The notes under the pieces: model-generated
Database searches by the model: none
Seen by the model: the letters and a program-made list of their open reading frames with translations, nothing else
What the model was told of the DNA's origin: nothing
Shown here: positions 26,932 to 36,316 of the stretch, piece after piece
Position numbering within the stretch: position 1 is the stretch's first letter
Layout of the letters: the number at the start of each line of letters is the position of its first letter
Position numbers and translations under genes: made by a program
Assembly (NCBI GenBank): GCA_013288285.1
Contig: JABDCE010000003.1
Location: forward strand, 1 to 64,000
Origin: Bacteroidota bacterium
GTDB taxonomy: Bacteria; Bacteroidota; Bacteroidia; Chitinophagales; Chitinophagaceae
DNA: 64,000 nucleotides
Direction: 5' to 3'

Positions 26932-29253
26932 ATGATCTTTCCTAAACGAATCTACACCCTTACGGCGGTATTTATATTTTTATTCGCAACAACCGGCCTA
27001 TCGCAGAATACACCGATAGGTTACTGGGAGTCTCATTTGCCATATAATACGGCTATAGGCCTGGCCACAAATGGTACAACGTTGTACACCATTGGCAACG
27101 AGGCGATGTTCAAAGTCAATATTGCGAATAGCGACCAAACGGAACCCTTCAGTAAGGTGGAAGGCATGTCGGACATAGGTATGCAGGCCATAGGCTATGA
27201 CATGGCCACCTCAACTGCCGTGCTGGTGTACGGAGATGGCAATATAGACCTCTATAAAGACAATACATTCTATAACATACCTGACCTGAAAATGAGTGGC
27301 CTTGCCGGGCTAAAAACTATATACCAGGCATATACCGAAAACGGAATGGCTTACCTCTGTTCGCAATCGGGCATATATGTTGTGGACCTAAGCGGCCACA
27401 AGATCGTTACCAACCTGCCTCTTACTGCCCGTTATGGCCCTGTGAGAAAAGTGGCGTCGACAGTAACCAGTTTCATTGATTATAGCGGATACTTCTATGC
27501 TGCAACTAATGTTGGGCTTTACCGGATAGACAACACCAGTCCACAGATGCAGGAGATTACAGACTGGCAGCGAATAGACAGCACTGATGGGATAGCCGAT
27601 ATAGCGAACTTAAATAATCAGTTGTATTTCTCATCTGCGAGTTGTGTTTATAAGTACGTGCATGACAGTGTGAAGAAAGTGTTTACCGGAAATCCGAATA
27701 TTGGTACGCAAATTGAACATATTGACGCGGGGATTAACAGCTTACTTATCAGCCAGTTCAGGGATTCGACCAATGACGGGCAAGTGTGTATATTAGACAC
27801 AGCGGCCAACATAATTGATTCGATCTACATAGCCGGCAAACCACTCCAGGCGCTGACCACTCCAGATAATACAATATGGGTAGCCGACTCGCTATACGGA
27901 TTGAGGAAAAGGACCGGGCCAAATACCAACATCTTTGTGTTCCCGGCAGGACCCAACAGTCCTTTTTCTTTTGACATTTACGCGAATAACAAAAGTTTTT
28001 ACGTGGCCCATGGCGGCTATAACCAAACCCTTTTTGCCTACTCCAGCACAGCGGGATTTTCTTACTATAACGGCGACAAATGGACATTGTACCAGCCTTC
28101 TCAATACTCCCAAATGAATGGGGCGAAGGATTTTGTAGCAATAACTAAAAACGAGTCGGACGGCACAGTATATGCCGGTTCTTTTCTTAATGGCCTGATC
28201 GTCTTGAAGCCAGACGGGAGTATGCAGACCGTTAACCAGAATTCTATTTTTGACGGCAGCTTTTCGTATGGGCCATCATCCCACCAGGTGATAGGCCTGA
28301 CAATTGACAATACGAACAACTTATGGGTATCGTTAATGAGCGCGACTAACGAGTTATATGCAAAAACACCTGATAATAACTGGTATAAATATTCTGTGCC
28401 TGGGCTGAACCTGGCGGGGCCGATGGTAGTTGATAATAACGGACAAGCGTATTTTGTAAGCGACCTTAACAATGGTATAGGTGTGTATAATACCAACGGC
28501 ACACTGGCAGATGTAAGCGATGATGCTGCCTACCATATGCAAATGGGCGCAGGCTTTGGCAACCTGCCCAGCAACCAGACCATCTGCGTAGCAAAAGATA
28601 ACAATAATGAGATTTGGATAGGAACAGATAATGGCATCTGTATCGTCACGGATTGCAAAGCGCCGTTTACCAAAACGGCTCCATGTGAAGCTATAATTCC
28701 GTTTATAAAATCGGGACAGGACTCCGGGTATCTTTTTTCCGGAATGAATGTGAACAGCATAGCCGTGGACGCGGCTAACCAGAAGTGGATAGGGACAAAC
28801 TTCGGGGTATGGCTATTGTCTCCTGACGGTACTCAGGTGATCAGTAAATTTACGGTTGATAACAGCCCGCTTCCGTCAAATTTCGTAGAGAAAATAACCA
28901 TAGATAAGGTAACGGGAGATGTGTACATAGGTACTTTCCTTGGGCTTGTATGCTATCACGGCGCTGTGACGGAAAGCGGCGTCTCGAATCAGAATGCGTT
29001 TGTGTTTCCCGATCCGGTTGCGAGCGGTTATACCGGGCCGATAGCTATAAAAGGACTGATTGACGGATCAGATGTACGAATCACGGATATAAACGGGCAA
29101 TTGGTATACCGTACAAACGTGATGGGTGGGCAGGTAATATGGGATGGCAAGGACTATACCGGGCGAAGGCCGCAAAGCGGAGTATACCTTATTTTTATTT
29201 CGGGGAAGGATGGTAAACAAACGTATTGCGGCAAGGTAGTGTTCCTGCAATAG
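26932..29253 (+). CDS. PorZ-like T9SS beta-propeller protein (first copy)
   Basis: The 773-residue product begins with a signal peptide ending GLSQ and then reads IGYWESHLPYNTAIGLA, the start of the first propeller of PorZ-type proteins. FSKVEGMSDIGMQAIGYD and YGDGNIDLYKDN belong to this propeller. A second propeller holds repeats such as EIWIGTDNGICIV and KWIGTNFGVWLLSPDG. The C-terminus, VFPDPVASGYTGPIAIKGL with DVRITDINGQLVYRT, is the PorZ kind of sorting domain. In Porphyromonas gingivalis PorZ sits on the surface with PorU, PorV and PorQ and helps attach anionic LPS to cargo. The ATG at 26932 is chosen over an upstream TTG that overlaps the promoter box. Confidence 0.82.
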   Translation: MIFPKRIYTLTAVFIFLFATTGLSQNTPIGYWESHLPYNTAIGLATNGTTLYTIGNEAMFKVNIANSDQTEPFSKVEGMSDIGMQAIGYDMATSTAVLVYGDGNIDLYKDNTFYNIPDLKMSGLAGLKTIYQAYTENGMAYLCSQSGIYVVDLSGHKIVTNLPLTARYGPVRKVASTVTSFIDYSGYFYAATNVGLYRIDNTSPQMQEITDWQRIDSTDGIADIANLNNQLYFSSASCVYKYVHDSVKKVFTGNPNIGTQIEHIDAGINSLLISQFRDSTNDGQVCILDTAANIIDSIYIAGKPLQALTTPDNTIWVADSLYGLRKRTGPNTNIFVFPAGPNSPFSFDIYANNKSFYVAHGGYNQTLFAYSSTAGFSYYNGDKWTLYQPSQYSQMNGAKDFVAITKNESDGTVYAGSFLNGLIVLKPDGSMQTVNQNSIFDGSFSYGPSSHQVIGLTIDNTNNLWVSLMSATNELYAKTPDNNWYKYSVPGLNLAGPMVVDNNGQAYFVSDLNNGIGVYNTNGTLADVSDDAAYHMQMGAGFGNLPSNQTICVAKDNNNEIWIGTDNGICIVTDCKAPFTKTAPCEAIIPFIKSGQDSGYLFSGMNVNSIAVDAANQKWIGTNFGVWLLSPDGTQVISKFTVDNSPLPSNFVEKITIDKVTGDVYIGTFLGLVCYHGAVTESGVSNQNAFVFPDPVASGYTGPIAIKGLIDGSDVRITDINGQLVYRTNVMGGQVIWDGKDYTGRRPQSGVYLIFISGKDGKQTYCGKVVFLQ

Positions 29254-29396
29254 CAACCATAACAAGCATTGAACAGGAACTTGAAGTGGCAAATGAAATA
29301 AATAGTTAGTATTGCATACAAAAAACGATTGCAGTAACGAGATTGAACTGTGGTGAAGTTTTCCAGACAATATCTACTGCTGTGATGCGTTATCTT

Positions 29397-29404
29397 TACA
29401 TTTG
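29397..29404 (+). promoter_or_regulatory. -7 promoter box of the second PorZ-like gene
   Basis: TACATTTG matches TANNTTTG 14 bases before the ATG at 29419. Its surroundings (TGCGTTATCTTTACATTTG) resemble those of the box before the first copy (TACGTTATTTACTTATATTTG), so the promoter region was probably duplicated with the gene. Confidence 0.45.
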
Positions 29405-29418
29405 AATTGCGGATTATC

Positions 29419-31728
29419 ATGACTTTTTTCAGACGGTTAGGGACGCTTGTATTTGTTTTTGTTTTGTGTGTGTATTCAGCTGGCGCACAAGATAGCTCCA
29501 TTGGGTACTGGGAGTCGCACCTGCCATATAACAGCGGTGTGGGCGTGGCCACAAATGGCAATATTGTTTACGTAGCCGGCAGCCAGGGGTTTTTTACCCA
29601 TGATCCTTCTAATGCGGGAAAGGTACCTGTAAGCTATAGTAAAGTGGAAGGTATGTCTGATATAGGGATGCAGTGTATAGGTTATGACCAGGCAACCGGT
29701 ACGGCGATACTGATCTACACCAACGGTAATATTGATCTATTTAAGAACAACACTTTCATTAATATTGCTGACCTTAAGATAACGAATATCTCCGGCACAA
29801 AACAAGTGTACCAGGTGTATACCGAAAACGGGTTTGCCTATCTCAGCACATCGCTTGGTGTTATAGTGGTAGACATGGCCAATCAAAAGATCACGCAAAC
29901 CTACAAATTCGATACTTCCAGTGCAGTAGTGCCTGTCTATACCTTTGTTAGCGACGCGACCTATTTTTATGCATCGACGAACCAGGGCTTATACCGGATA
30001 GATAAATACAACCCTAAAATAGTAGATGTATATGCGTGGCAGCAAATAGACCCTTCGACTAACATAGTGTACAGCGCTGATGTGGATAATACGGTATTCT
30101 TCTCCACCACGCAATCTGTTTCCCGGCTGACCAACGGATCGCTAACCCAGGTCTACCAGGCGACTACGGGCAACCTGACGCATATAGACGCGGGATACCG
30201 AAATCTGTATATCAGTGATTATAACGACACGACTTTCCTGGGCAGAGTGCGGACAATGGACCTGAATAATAACATGACCGATTCGATGAGATGGCCCGGC
30301 AAACCTATGCAGGTGGTGCAGCGTATGGACAGCACGGTATGGATAGCAGATTTTTTTGCGGGACTGGAAAAAGAAACAGACAGTACACCCGCGAGGTATG
30401 TACCTGTAGGGCCTGGCGATCCGAGCTCATTTAACATGTACGTGAACAATAAAAACCTGTGGATAGCTCATGGCGGATATGATGATGCCGACCGTGCGGT
30501 GACCGATAATAATAACATCAGCAATCTGAATAATGGAAAATGGAAAGGCTATACATCAGGCAATGTACCGGCGTTTGATAGCATGAACGATTTTGTATGT
30601 GTACTGAAAGATGAAACAACAGGTATATTGTATGCGGGATCATACCTGGGTGGTTTATTTATACTTAAGCCAGACGGATCGTACAGCGTGGTGAAACGAG
30701 ATGTATTTGACAGTAGTGCCAGCTACTTTGACCAACATGACCGGCAGATTGTGAGCCTGGGCCTTGATAATTCGGACAATCTGTGGGTAACCACATTCGG
30801 ATCACAGCATTTATTGTATGCGAGAAGCGCAACAGACAGCACCTGGCATAGTTTTGCAACCCCGAACTCGAGTAATGGCGGACCTATAGCAATTGACGAT
30901 AACAACCAGGTTTGGTTTGGCTGTTACCTGAACAGCAACCATGGCGGGGGCGTTACCGTTTATAATGCAGGCGGCACGCTCAATGACCCATCGGATGACT
31001 TCACGTATCACCTAACTACCGGGGTAGGCTCTGGCAATCTTCCGAGCAATAATATTTTCAGTATAGCCAAGGACAAGAACAACAATATATGGGTAGGCAC
31101 CGATAATGGAATAGCTATCATCAGCAATTGCAATGCACCATTTACCAATTCACCTCCATGCGATGCAGAGATACCGATAGTGCAGTATGACCAATATGCG
31201 GGTTACCTGTTTGCGGGCAGTGTAGTGCGTACAATAGCCGTTGACGGCGGAAACAGGAAGTGGATAGGAACAGATGAGGGGGTATGGTTATTATCGCCAG
31301 ACGCAGCAAAAATAGTATACAGATTTACGGTGGACAACAGCCCGCTGCCATCAAACAACATACAGAGTATAGCGGTAGACAACGTAACAGGAGATGTATA
31401 CATAGGCACACAAATGGGTCTGGTAACATTTCACGGCACGGCTACAAATGGCGGCACCTCTAACCAGAACGTACTGGTGTTCCCTAACCCTGTAAAAAGC
31501 GGTTATACAGGCACTATAGCTATAAAGGGCCTGGTGGCCAATGCCGATGTGCGCATCACGGACATAAACGGGCAACTGGTGTACCGGACAACAGCCAATG
31601 GGGGAATGGCTGTGTGGAATGGTGTTGACTACCAAGGCCACAGGCCACAATCGGGCGTGTATCTTGTCTTCGCATCGAGCAGCGATGGCAGCCAGACGTA
31701 CTCCGGCAAAATCGTTTTCATGCAGTAA
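29419..31728 (+). CDS. porZ: PorZ-like T9SS beta-propeller protein (second copy)
   Basis: The 769-residue product has the same plan as its upstream neighbour: a signal peptide ending AGAQ, a first propeller starting IGYWESHLPYNSGVGVA with SKVEGMSDIGMQCIGYD, a second propeller with NIWVGTDNGIAII and KWIGTDEGVWLLSPDA, and the sorting domain VFPNPVKSGYTGTIAIKGL ending GKIVFMQ. The two are close paralogues along their whole length. This copy is followed after two bases by recO, so they are co-transcribed. I judge it the more likely orthologue of porZ because of this linkage, which I recall from other Bacteroidota, but either copy could be. Confidence 0.82.
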   Translation: MTFFRRLGTLVFVFVLCVYSAGAQDSSIGYWESHLPYNSGVGVATNGNIVYVAGSQGFFTHDPSNAGKVPVSYSKVEGMSDIGMQCIGYDQATGTAILIYTNGNIDLFKNNTFINIADLKITNISGTKQVYQVYTENGFAYLSTSLGVIVVDMANQKITQTYKFDTSSAVVPVYTFVSDATYFYASTNQGLYRIDKYNPKIVDVYAWQQIDPSTNIVYSADVDNTVFFSTTQSVSRLTNGSLTQVYQATTGNLTHIDAGYRNLYISDYNDTTFLGRVRTMDLNNNMTDSMRWPGKPMQVVQRMDSTVWIADFFAGLEKETDSTPARYVPVGPGDPSSFNMYVNNKNLWIAHGGYDDADRAVTDNNNISNLNNGKWKGYTSGNVPAFDSMNDFVCVLKDETTGILYAGSYLGGLFILKPDGSYSVVKRDVFDSSASYFDQHDRQIVSLGLDNSDNLWVTTFGSQHLLYARSATDSTWHSFATPNSSNGGPIAIDDNNQVWFGCYLNSNHGGGVTVYNAGGTLNDPSDDFTYHLTTGVGSGNLPSNNIFSIAKDKNNNIWVGTDNGIAIISNCNAPFTNSPPCDAEIPIVQYDQYAGYLFAGSVVRTIAVDGGNRKWIGTDEGVWLLSPDAAKIVYRFTVDNSPLPSNNIQSIAVDNVTGDVYIGTQMGLVTFHGTATNGGTSNQNVLVFPNPVKSGYTGTIAIKGLVANADVRITDINGQLVYRTTANGGMAVWNGVDYQGHRPQSGVYLVFASSSDGSQTYSGKIVFMQ

Positions 31729-31730
31729 GT

Positions 31731-32465
31731 ATGCTAAACAAAACGAATGGTATTGTACTCCGGTCCATCAAGTATGGCGATAGCAGCCTGATCACCAATA
31801 TATTTACGGCTCAGTATGGCGTGCAGACCTATATGATACAGGGTGTAAGAAGCAGTAAAGTGAAGCAGAACCGGGCAGGATCGTTTCAGCCAGGTATGCT
31901 GCTGGAACTTGTTGTATACCAGCAGCAGCAAAAGAATATGCAGCGCATCAAGGAATTTCAGCCGGCATATATCTACAGCACTATGCAGGAAAGTGTGGTG
32001 AAAAACTGCATCGTTCTTTTCTCGGTAGAACTGCTGTTGCGCGTACTGCCGGAGCATGCACCATTGACCTCTTTGTTTGATTTCGCAACTGACTATTTTA
32101 TTACACTGGACAAAACGCCGGCGGAGCAGGCCGGCAACTTCCCACTGTTCTTTATTATACATTGCAGCCAGGCGCTTGGGTATGAACTAAAAGGTAGCTA
32201 TGGCACCGATACCCCCTACCTGGATCTTCGTGAGGGTGGATTTACCCCAAATCCGCCGGCTGCCACGCATGGTATAACCGAAGATGACTCACGGGCCCTG
32301 ACACAGATGCTGCTAGTGAACGACTATGGCACACTACAGGAAGTGGCGCTCAACGCTGCCATGCGAATGAGGTTGATAGAATGGTATGTAGCGTTCCTGA
32401 ATGAGCATACACAATACAGTGGCCATCTAAAATCTCTCGCTGTGTTGAGAACGATACTACATTGA
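31731..32465 (+). CDS. recO: DNA repair protein RecO
   Basis: RecO loads RecA onto single-stranded DNA with RecR in the RecF pathway and anneals complementary strands. The 244-residue product has the N-terminal OB-fold (TNGIVLRSIKYGDSSLITNIF, about residues 4-24, and QTYMIQGVRSSK) and the helical C-terminal domain (FFIIHCSQALGYELKG). The length is normal. The zinc-binding cysteines found in some RecO proteins are missing, which is usual in Bacteroidota. The ATG lies two bases after the stop of the second PorZ-like gene. Confidence 0.95.
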   Translation: MLNKTNGIVLRSIKYGDSSLITNIFTAQYGVQTYMIQGVRSSKVKQNRAGSFQPGMLLELVVYQQQQKNMQRIKEFQPAYIYSTMQESVVKNCIVLFSVELLLRVLPEHAPLTSLFDFATDYFITLDKTPAEQAGNFPLFFIIHCSQALGYELKGSYGTDTPYLDLREGGFTPNPPAATHGITEDDSRALTQMLLVNDYGTLQEVALNAAMRMRLIEWYVAFLNEHTQYSGHLKSLAVLRTILH

Positions 32466-32492
32466 TCGCAGCTGTTTGTGTCGCAAAAACAT

Positions 32493-32500
32493 TATTTTTG
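32493..32500 (+). promoter_or_regulatory. -7 promoter box before the YfhO-like gene
   Basis: TATTTTTG is an exact match 19 bases before the GTG at 32520. A TTTG at 32475-32478 is 14 bases further up, shorter than the usual -33 spacing. Confidence 0.4.
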
Positions 32501-32519
32501 AAAGATACTGACTTACATA

Positions 32520-34976
32520 GTGGACGAGAAACACTTACAGGAGAAAGACCTTAAAACAACATACCGGCAACGTTTCCTGAAAAACGTCCTTAAGCTACAG
32601 GGCAATGGGGCCTTTGTGGTGCTACTGCTTTCACTCTTATTCTTGTGTGCTGTGGTTTTCAAAGATTTTCTGCTGCTACGGAAAATCTATTTTTTTAATG
32701 GCGTGGGGAGTGACTCTATGAACCTCTATTTTCCATACCTGCATCACCTTGCTGACTACATACACCGATACGGGCTTCCGAAATGGTCATTCAACATGGG
32801 AATGGGGCAAAATCTTATGCCTTTCTGTTTACGCGACCCTTTCGACCTGATCCTTTTCGCTGCGGACAAAGACAACCTTATCTGTAGCATGGTGTACAAG
32901 GAAATAATAAAAATTGTGGTCAGCGGGATTGTTTTTTTCTTCTACCTGCGGACGACCAGGTTGTCTGAATATACCTCGATCATGGGCAGCCTGTTTTTCT
33001 CATTCTGCGGATTCATGATCGTAGGCAGCTGCTGGTCTATATTTTCTTTTGAGGCGTTCAATATGGCGTTACTGCTGCTCGCTTTTGAACTACTATTCAT
33101 GAAACGGAACTGGTATTTATTTCCGATTCCTGTTTTTCTCCTGGGTGTATCTCAGCCATTCAATCTATATGTTTACGGACTGCTACTGGCGTTTTATGCA
33201 GTGTTCCGGATGTTGCAGACAAATACCTTTACCTTAAAAAATGCAGGTTCGTTATTTCTTAAAATGGCGGGGCTGTCTGTAGTTGGCCTGTTGCTGAGCG
33301 CTCCTTTTTTACTGGAGAACATCAACCAACTATTACACAGCCCACGAGGCAGCGGTGAAAATTCTTATGCACATGTGCTGTCCTCAACACCGGTATTCAG
33401 CCTGTCAAACGTTCTTGAACTTGGCGCCGGCATTCTACGTTCCTTTTCAAGCGACATGATGGGAGATGCCCAACATTTCGGTTCCTGGCACAATTATCTT
33501 GAGGCTCCACTGTTCTATTGCGGCCTGCCGTGTTTATTATTTATGTCGCAGGTATTCCAGTTCCAGGACCGTCGCAGAAAATTACTGTTCGCAACGTTCA
33601 TCATCTTGTGGCTGCTACCATTTTTCTTTCCTTATCTGCGTTATGCGTTTTGGCTATTTACAGGGAATTACTACCGGGCTTACTCATTTTTCGTTGCGTT
33701 CCTCCTGATCTATTATTCCATGAATGCGCTTGAACAGATCATTCTGCAACGAAAAGTAAACCTGGTAATATTAGGCATCACAGTGGCAGTTCTTTTTGCC
33801 CTTATGTACCTACCTTACAAAGTACCTGACCCAGTTTTTCATATCATGGCCGTAAATAAGCCAATACGTACATTCTTAAGTGTCTTGATGCCGGTATATT
33901 GTCTATTGATCTGCTTTATGGCATTTGGAAATGGCAGAGCGCTGCCAAAGTACCTTTTCCTGATAGCTGTAATTATAGAACTCACTTATCTATCGGGAAT
34001 CTCAGTTAACAATATGGAAGCGGGAGCGAGAAAAGACTGGCAAGGAAAAGGCGGTTATAACGACTATACTGTTGAGGCCATTCACTACCTGAAGCAAGCA
34101 GACTCTTCTTTTTACCGGACCGATAAAAATTATTATTCCGCCCCAACCTACTTCTTCTCGTATAACGACGGAATGGCGCAGGATTATTATGGGACCAGTT
34201 CTTACAACCCTTTTAACCAGGGTTATTACATCCATTACCTGCAGCTAATGGGCATAGCAGACAGAACCGATGAATCTGAATCTAGATGGGCGATAGGCCT
34301 GCGTAATCGCCCTGTTTTAGAAGCAGAGAACCGTATTAAATATTTTCTGAGCAAGGGAGATTTGTCCCCCGCCGCGCATAACTTTTATGATTCTGTAACC
34401 ACCCTCGGAGACGTGAGGATATACCGGAACAGACACGTGCTGCCAATTGGTTATACCTACCGTTATTACGTAAAGGAAAGCGCGTTCAGCAACCTATCAG
34501 ATGAACTAAAGGATATTGTGAGCCTGAAAGCCGTGGTGCTCAAAGATGATGATATACAGAGCGCCTCACTGCCCAGGGAATTTTCTTTGCCTGATACCGC
34601 CTCTCTGAAAACATGGAATGAAGACTCTTGTGTCAGCACTTTAAACGAGCTCAGTAAAGATACACTGGCAACTACGCAATTCGACGTGGCGCGTATTGCC
34701 GGTACTATTTCTGTTAGTGAAAACCGAGTGATGTATATAACAGTTCCTTATGACGATGGATGGCAACTGTATATGGATGGTGCACACTGCAACAAAATAA
34801 TAGCAGACGGAGGCATGACCGGCATTTTGCTAAAAAAAGGCGTGCATCACATAGCAATGGTATATGAGCTTCGCCTTTTCAGAACAGGATCATTCATTAG
34901 TCTGCTGGGATTGCTGGCCTACATGAGCCTGTGGCTTTATGATAGAAAGAAACGGAGTAATCAGGCAGTTCACTGA
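32520..34976 (+). CDS. YfhO family polytopic membrane protein
   Basis: The product of about 818 residues starts with GTG; the promoter box 19 bases upstream supports this, and the next in-frame ATG is inside the conserved region. About a dozen membrane helices fill residues 30-480. The first outer loop has GSDSMNLYFPYLHHLADYI, followed by GLPKWSFNMGMGQNL, both typical of YfhO proteins, which are GT-C glycosyltransferases of lipoteichoic acid or other cell-wall glycans in Firmicutes. The C-terminal 330 residues are a soluble outer domain, ending with one more helix. In Bacteroidota its substrate is unknown. Its 3' end overlaps the convergent nucleotidyltransferase gene by seven bases. Confidence 0.85.
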   Translation: MDEKHLQEKDLKTTYRQRFLKNVLKLQGNGAFVVLLLSLLFLCAVVFKDFLLLRKIYFFNGVGSDSMNLYFPYLHHLADYIHRYGLPKWSFNMGMGQNLMPFCLRDPFDLILFAADKDNLICSMVYKEIIKIVVSGIVFFFYLRTTRLSEYTSIMGSLFFSFCGFMIVGSCWSIFSFEAFNMALLLLAFELLFMKRNWYLFPIPVFLLGVSQPFNLYVYGLLLAFYAVFRMLQTNTFTLKNAGSLFLKMAGLSVVGLLLSAPFLLENINQLLHSPRGSGENSYAHVLSSTPVFSLSNVLELGAGILRSFSSDMMGDAQHFGSWHNYLEAPLFYCGLPCLLFMSQVFQFQDRRRKLLFATFIILWLLPFFFPYLRYAFWLFTGNYYRAYSFFVAFLLIYYSMNALEQIILQRKVNLVILGITVAVLFALMYLPYKVPDPVFHIMAVNKPIRTFLSVLMPVYCLLICFMAFGNGRALPKYLFLIAVIIELTYLSGISVNNMEAGARKDWQGKGGYNDYTVEAIHYLKQADSSFYRTDKNYYSAPTYFFSYNDGMAQDYYGTSSYNPFNQGYYIHYLQLMGIADRTDESESRWAIGLRNRPVLEAENRIKYFLSKGDLSPAAHNFYDSVTTLGDVRIYRNRHVLPIGYTYRYYVKESAFSNLSDELKDIVSLKAVVLKDDDIQSASLPREFSLPDTASLKTWNEDSCVSTLNELSKDTLATTQFDVARIAGTISVSENRVMYITVPYDDGWQLYMDGAHCNKIIADGGMTGILLKKGVHHIAMVYELRLFRTGSFISLLGLLAYMSLWLYDRKKRSNQAVH

Positions 34977-35686
34977 AAAAGATATTCCGCCTTTTCAATA
35001 CTTTCAGGCTTGCCGACATCGATAAACAAATTGCCGGTATGGTCATACCCTTTGAGGATGTTTTTTTCTGCAAGGCGCAGGTAAAGGTCGACCAACGAGA
35101 ATTTCCCTTCGAAAGGAATATCCTGTAGTACGCTTTGAGATAAGACCTGTATGCCGCTGAATGCAAAGGGTGTGAGCGGCTCTTCGTGCCGGGCGATGCG
35201 CTGTTCATTTGTTTTGTTGTTCATCCACCCGCAAAGGTGCATGCTGCTGTTGAACAAAAAATGGCGTGATGAATCTCTTTTCATTACTGCAAGCGTGCCC
35301 ATAACATTACCTTCATTATGCTCGACGATCATTTTACCCAAGTCGAGATTGGTAAGTATGTCTACATTCATGACCACGAAATCCCCGGAACCGTCAAAAA
35401 AATAAGCTGCTTTTTTGAGGCCGCCGCCCGTCTCCAATACTTCGCTGCGCTCGTCGGATATGGTTACTTCGCTGCCGAAACCGTCGTTCTCGAAAATGGT
35501 ATCTTCGATCATTGATGCGAAGTGATGTACATTAACAATGACCTCGTATATGCCAAAACGCTGCAGGTACCGGATGTTGTGCTCCAACAGCGTTTTGTCG
35601 TTCACCGTCACCAGCGCCTTGGGACAATGATCTGTAAATGGTTTGAGCCGGGTACCTAAACCAGCTGCGAAAAGCATTGCTTTCAT
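34970..35686 (-). CDS. sugar-1-phosphate nucleotidyltransferase, MurU-like
   Basis: The 238-residue product is a Rossmann-type nucleotidyltransferase. The nucleotide-binding signature is AMLFAAGLGTRLKPFTD (residues 3-19) followed by PKALVTVNDKTLLEH. The sugar-binding part has ETGGGLKKAAYFF, and the metal-binding pair is in VVMNVDIL. Length and motifs are close to MurU (MurNAc-1-phosphate uridylyltransferase of the peptidoglycan recycling route) and to mannose-1-phosphate guanylyltransferases such as HddC. The nucleotide and sugar cannot be decided from sequence alone. Bacteroidota often carry this gene next to a kinase of the AmgK type, which is absent here. Confidence 0.82.
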   Translation of the reverse strand: MKAMLFAAGLGTRLKPFTDHCPKALVTVNDKTLLEHNIRYLQRFGIYEVIVNVHHFASMIEDTIFENDGFGSEVTISDERSEVLETGGGLKKAAYFFDGSGDFVVMNVDILTNLDLGKMIVEHNEGNVMGTLAVMKRDSSRHFLFNSSMHLCGWMNNKTNEQRIARHEEPLTPFAFSGIQVLSQSVLQDIPFEGKFSLVDLYLRLAEKNILKGYDHTGNLFIDVGKPESIEKAEYLFQ

Positions 35687-35765
35687 AAGGTAAATTTATA
35701 GGCAATGGGCCACATTCCGTAAGGGATAATGATAAATTTGATAATTTAGCAGCAATTCTCCCTCC

Positions 35766-36233
35766 ATGGACAAAAGGAAACAACAAAGACGTAACAAACT
35801 GCAGAGAAGTAAAAACGTGCCGCTTTTTAAACTGGCCGACCCTATTATCCAGAGTTTACTTTTCATCTTGTTCATCTACACCATAGATATTCCGGATATT
35901 GTCTCCTACCAGACCGCATTCTATCTTTTATTTTCTGTGCAAGTAGCCAGCCTTGCCATTAACTTCCTGCTTCGGTTCCTGGACCTGCTGACTACAGAGC
36001 GCATGATATACGCCGTAGTTGTGGTTGTATATATGGTCATTTATTTTTACATGGGAGGGCATGTGACTGAGAAATTAATGCGGGTGAACGCCAACACTGA
36101 TGACAATGCAATGCCGGTCTATGAAATTATCACTCGCGGGGTGGGTATATTGATCGCTTTCTGGTACTTCACTATTTGTTTCCGAGAGGTACGGGTGCTA
36201 TTTAAAAACGAGCATGGCGGCGACTTTGAATAA
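35766..36233 (+). CDS. small membrane protein, function unknown
   Basis: The 155-residue product has a very basic N-terminus (KRKQQRRNKLQRSKN) followed by four membrane helices at about residues 27-45, 50-70, 80-98 and 122-142. By the positive-inside rule the N-terminus is cytoplasmic. I do not recognise a family. TAAATTTG at 35733-35740, 25 bases before the ATG, matches the -7 promoter box but is also part of an AT-rich repeat-like run. It precedes the sugar kinase gene by 83 bases on the same strand. Confidence 0.7.
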   Translation: MDKRKQQRRNKLQRSKNVPLFKLADPIIQSLLFILFIYTIDIPDIVSYQTAFYLLFSVQVASLAINFLLRFLDLLTTERMIYAVVVVVYMVIYFYMGGHVTEKLMRVNANTDDNAMPVYEIITRGVGILIAFWYFTICFREVRVLFKNEHGGDFE

Positions 36234-36288
36234 TCTGCCTCACCATCTACACCTGCTTCATTAATTACCTTTTGTCGTTCTGTACCAT

Positions 36289-36296
36289 TATATTTG
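36289..36296 (+). promoter_or_regulatory. -7 promoter box of the sugar kinase gene
   Basis: TATATTTG lies 20 bases before the ATG at 36317. A TTTG at 36271-36274 is 14 bases upstream of it. Confidence 0.45.
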
Positions 36297-36316
36297 CCAA
36301 AAATTTCAATCATATT

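Noticed and set aside
36272-36316. Upstream in-frame ATG at 36272 as the start of the sugar kinase
   Set aside because: It lies before the -7 box at 36289-36296 and would add 15 residues not found at the family's N-terminus.
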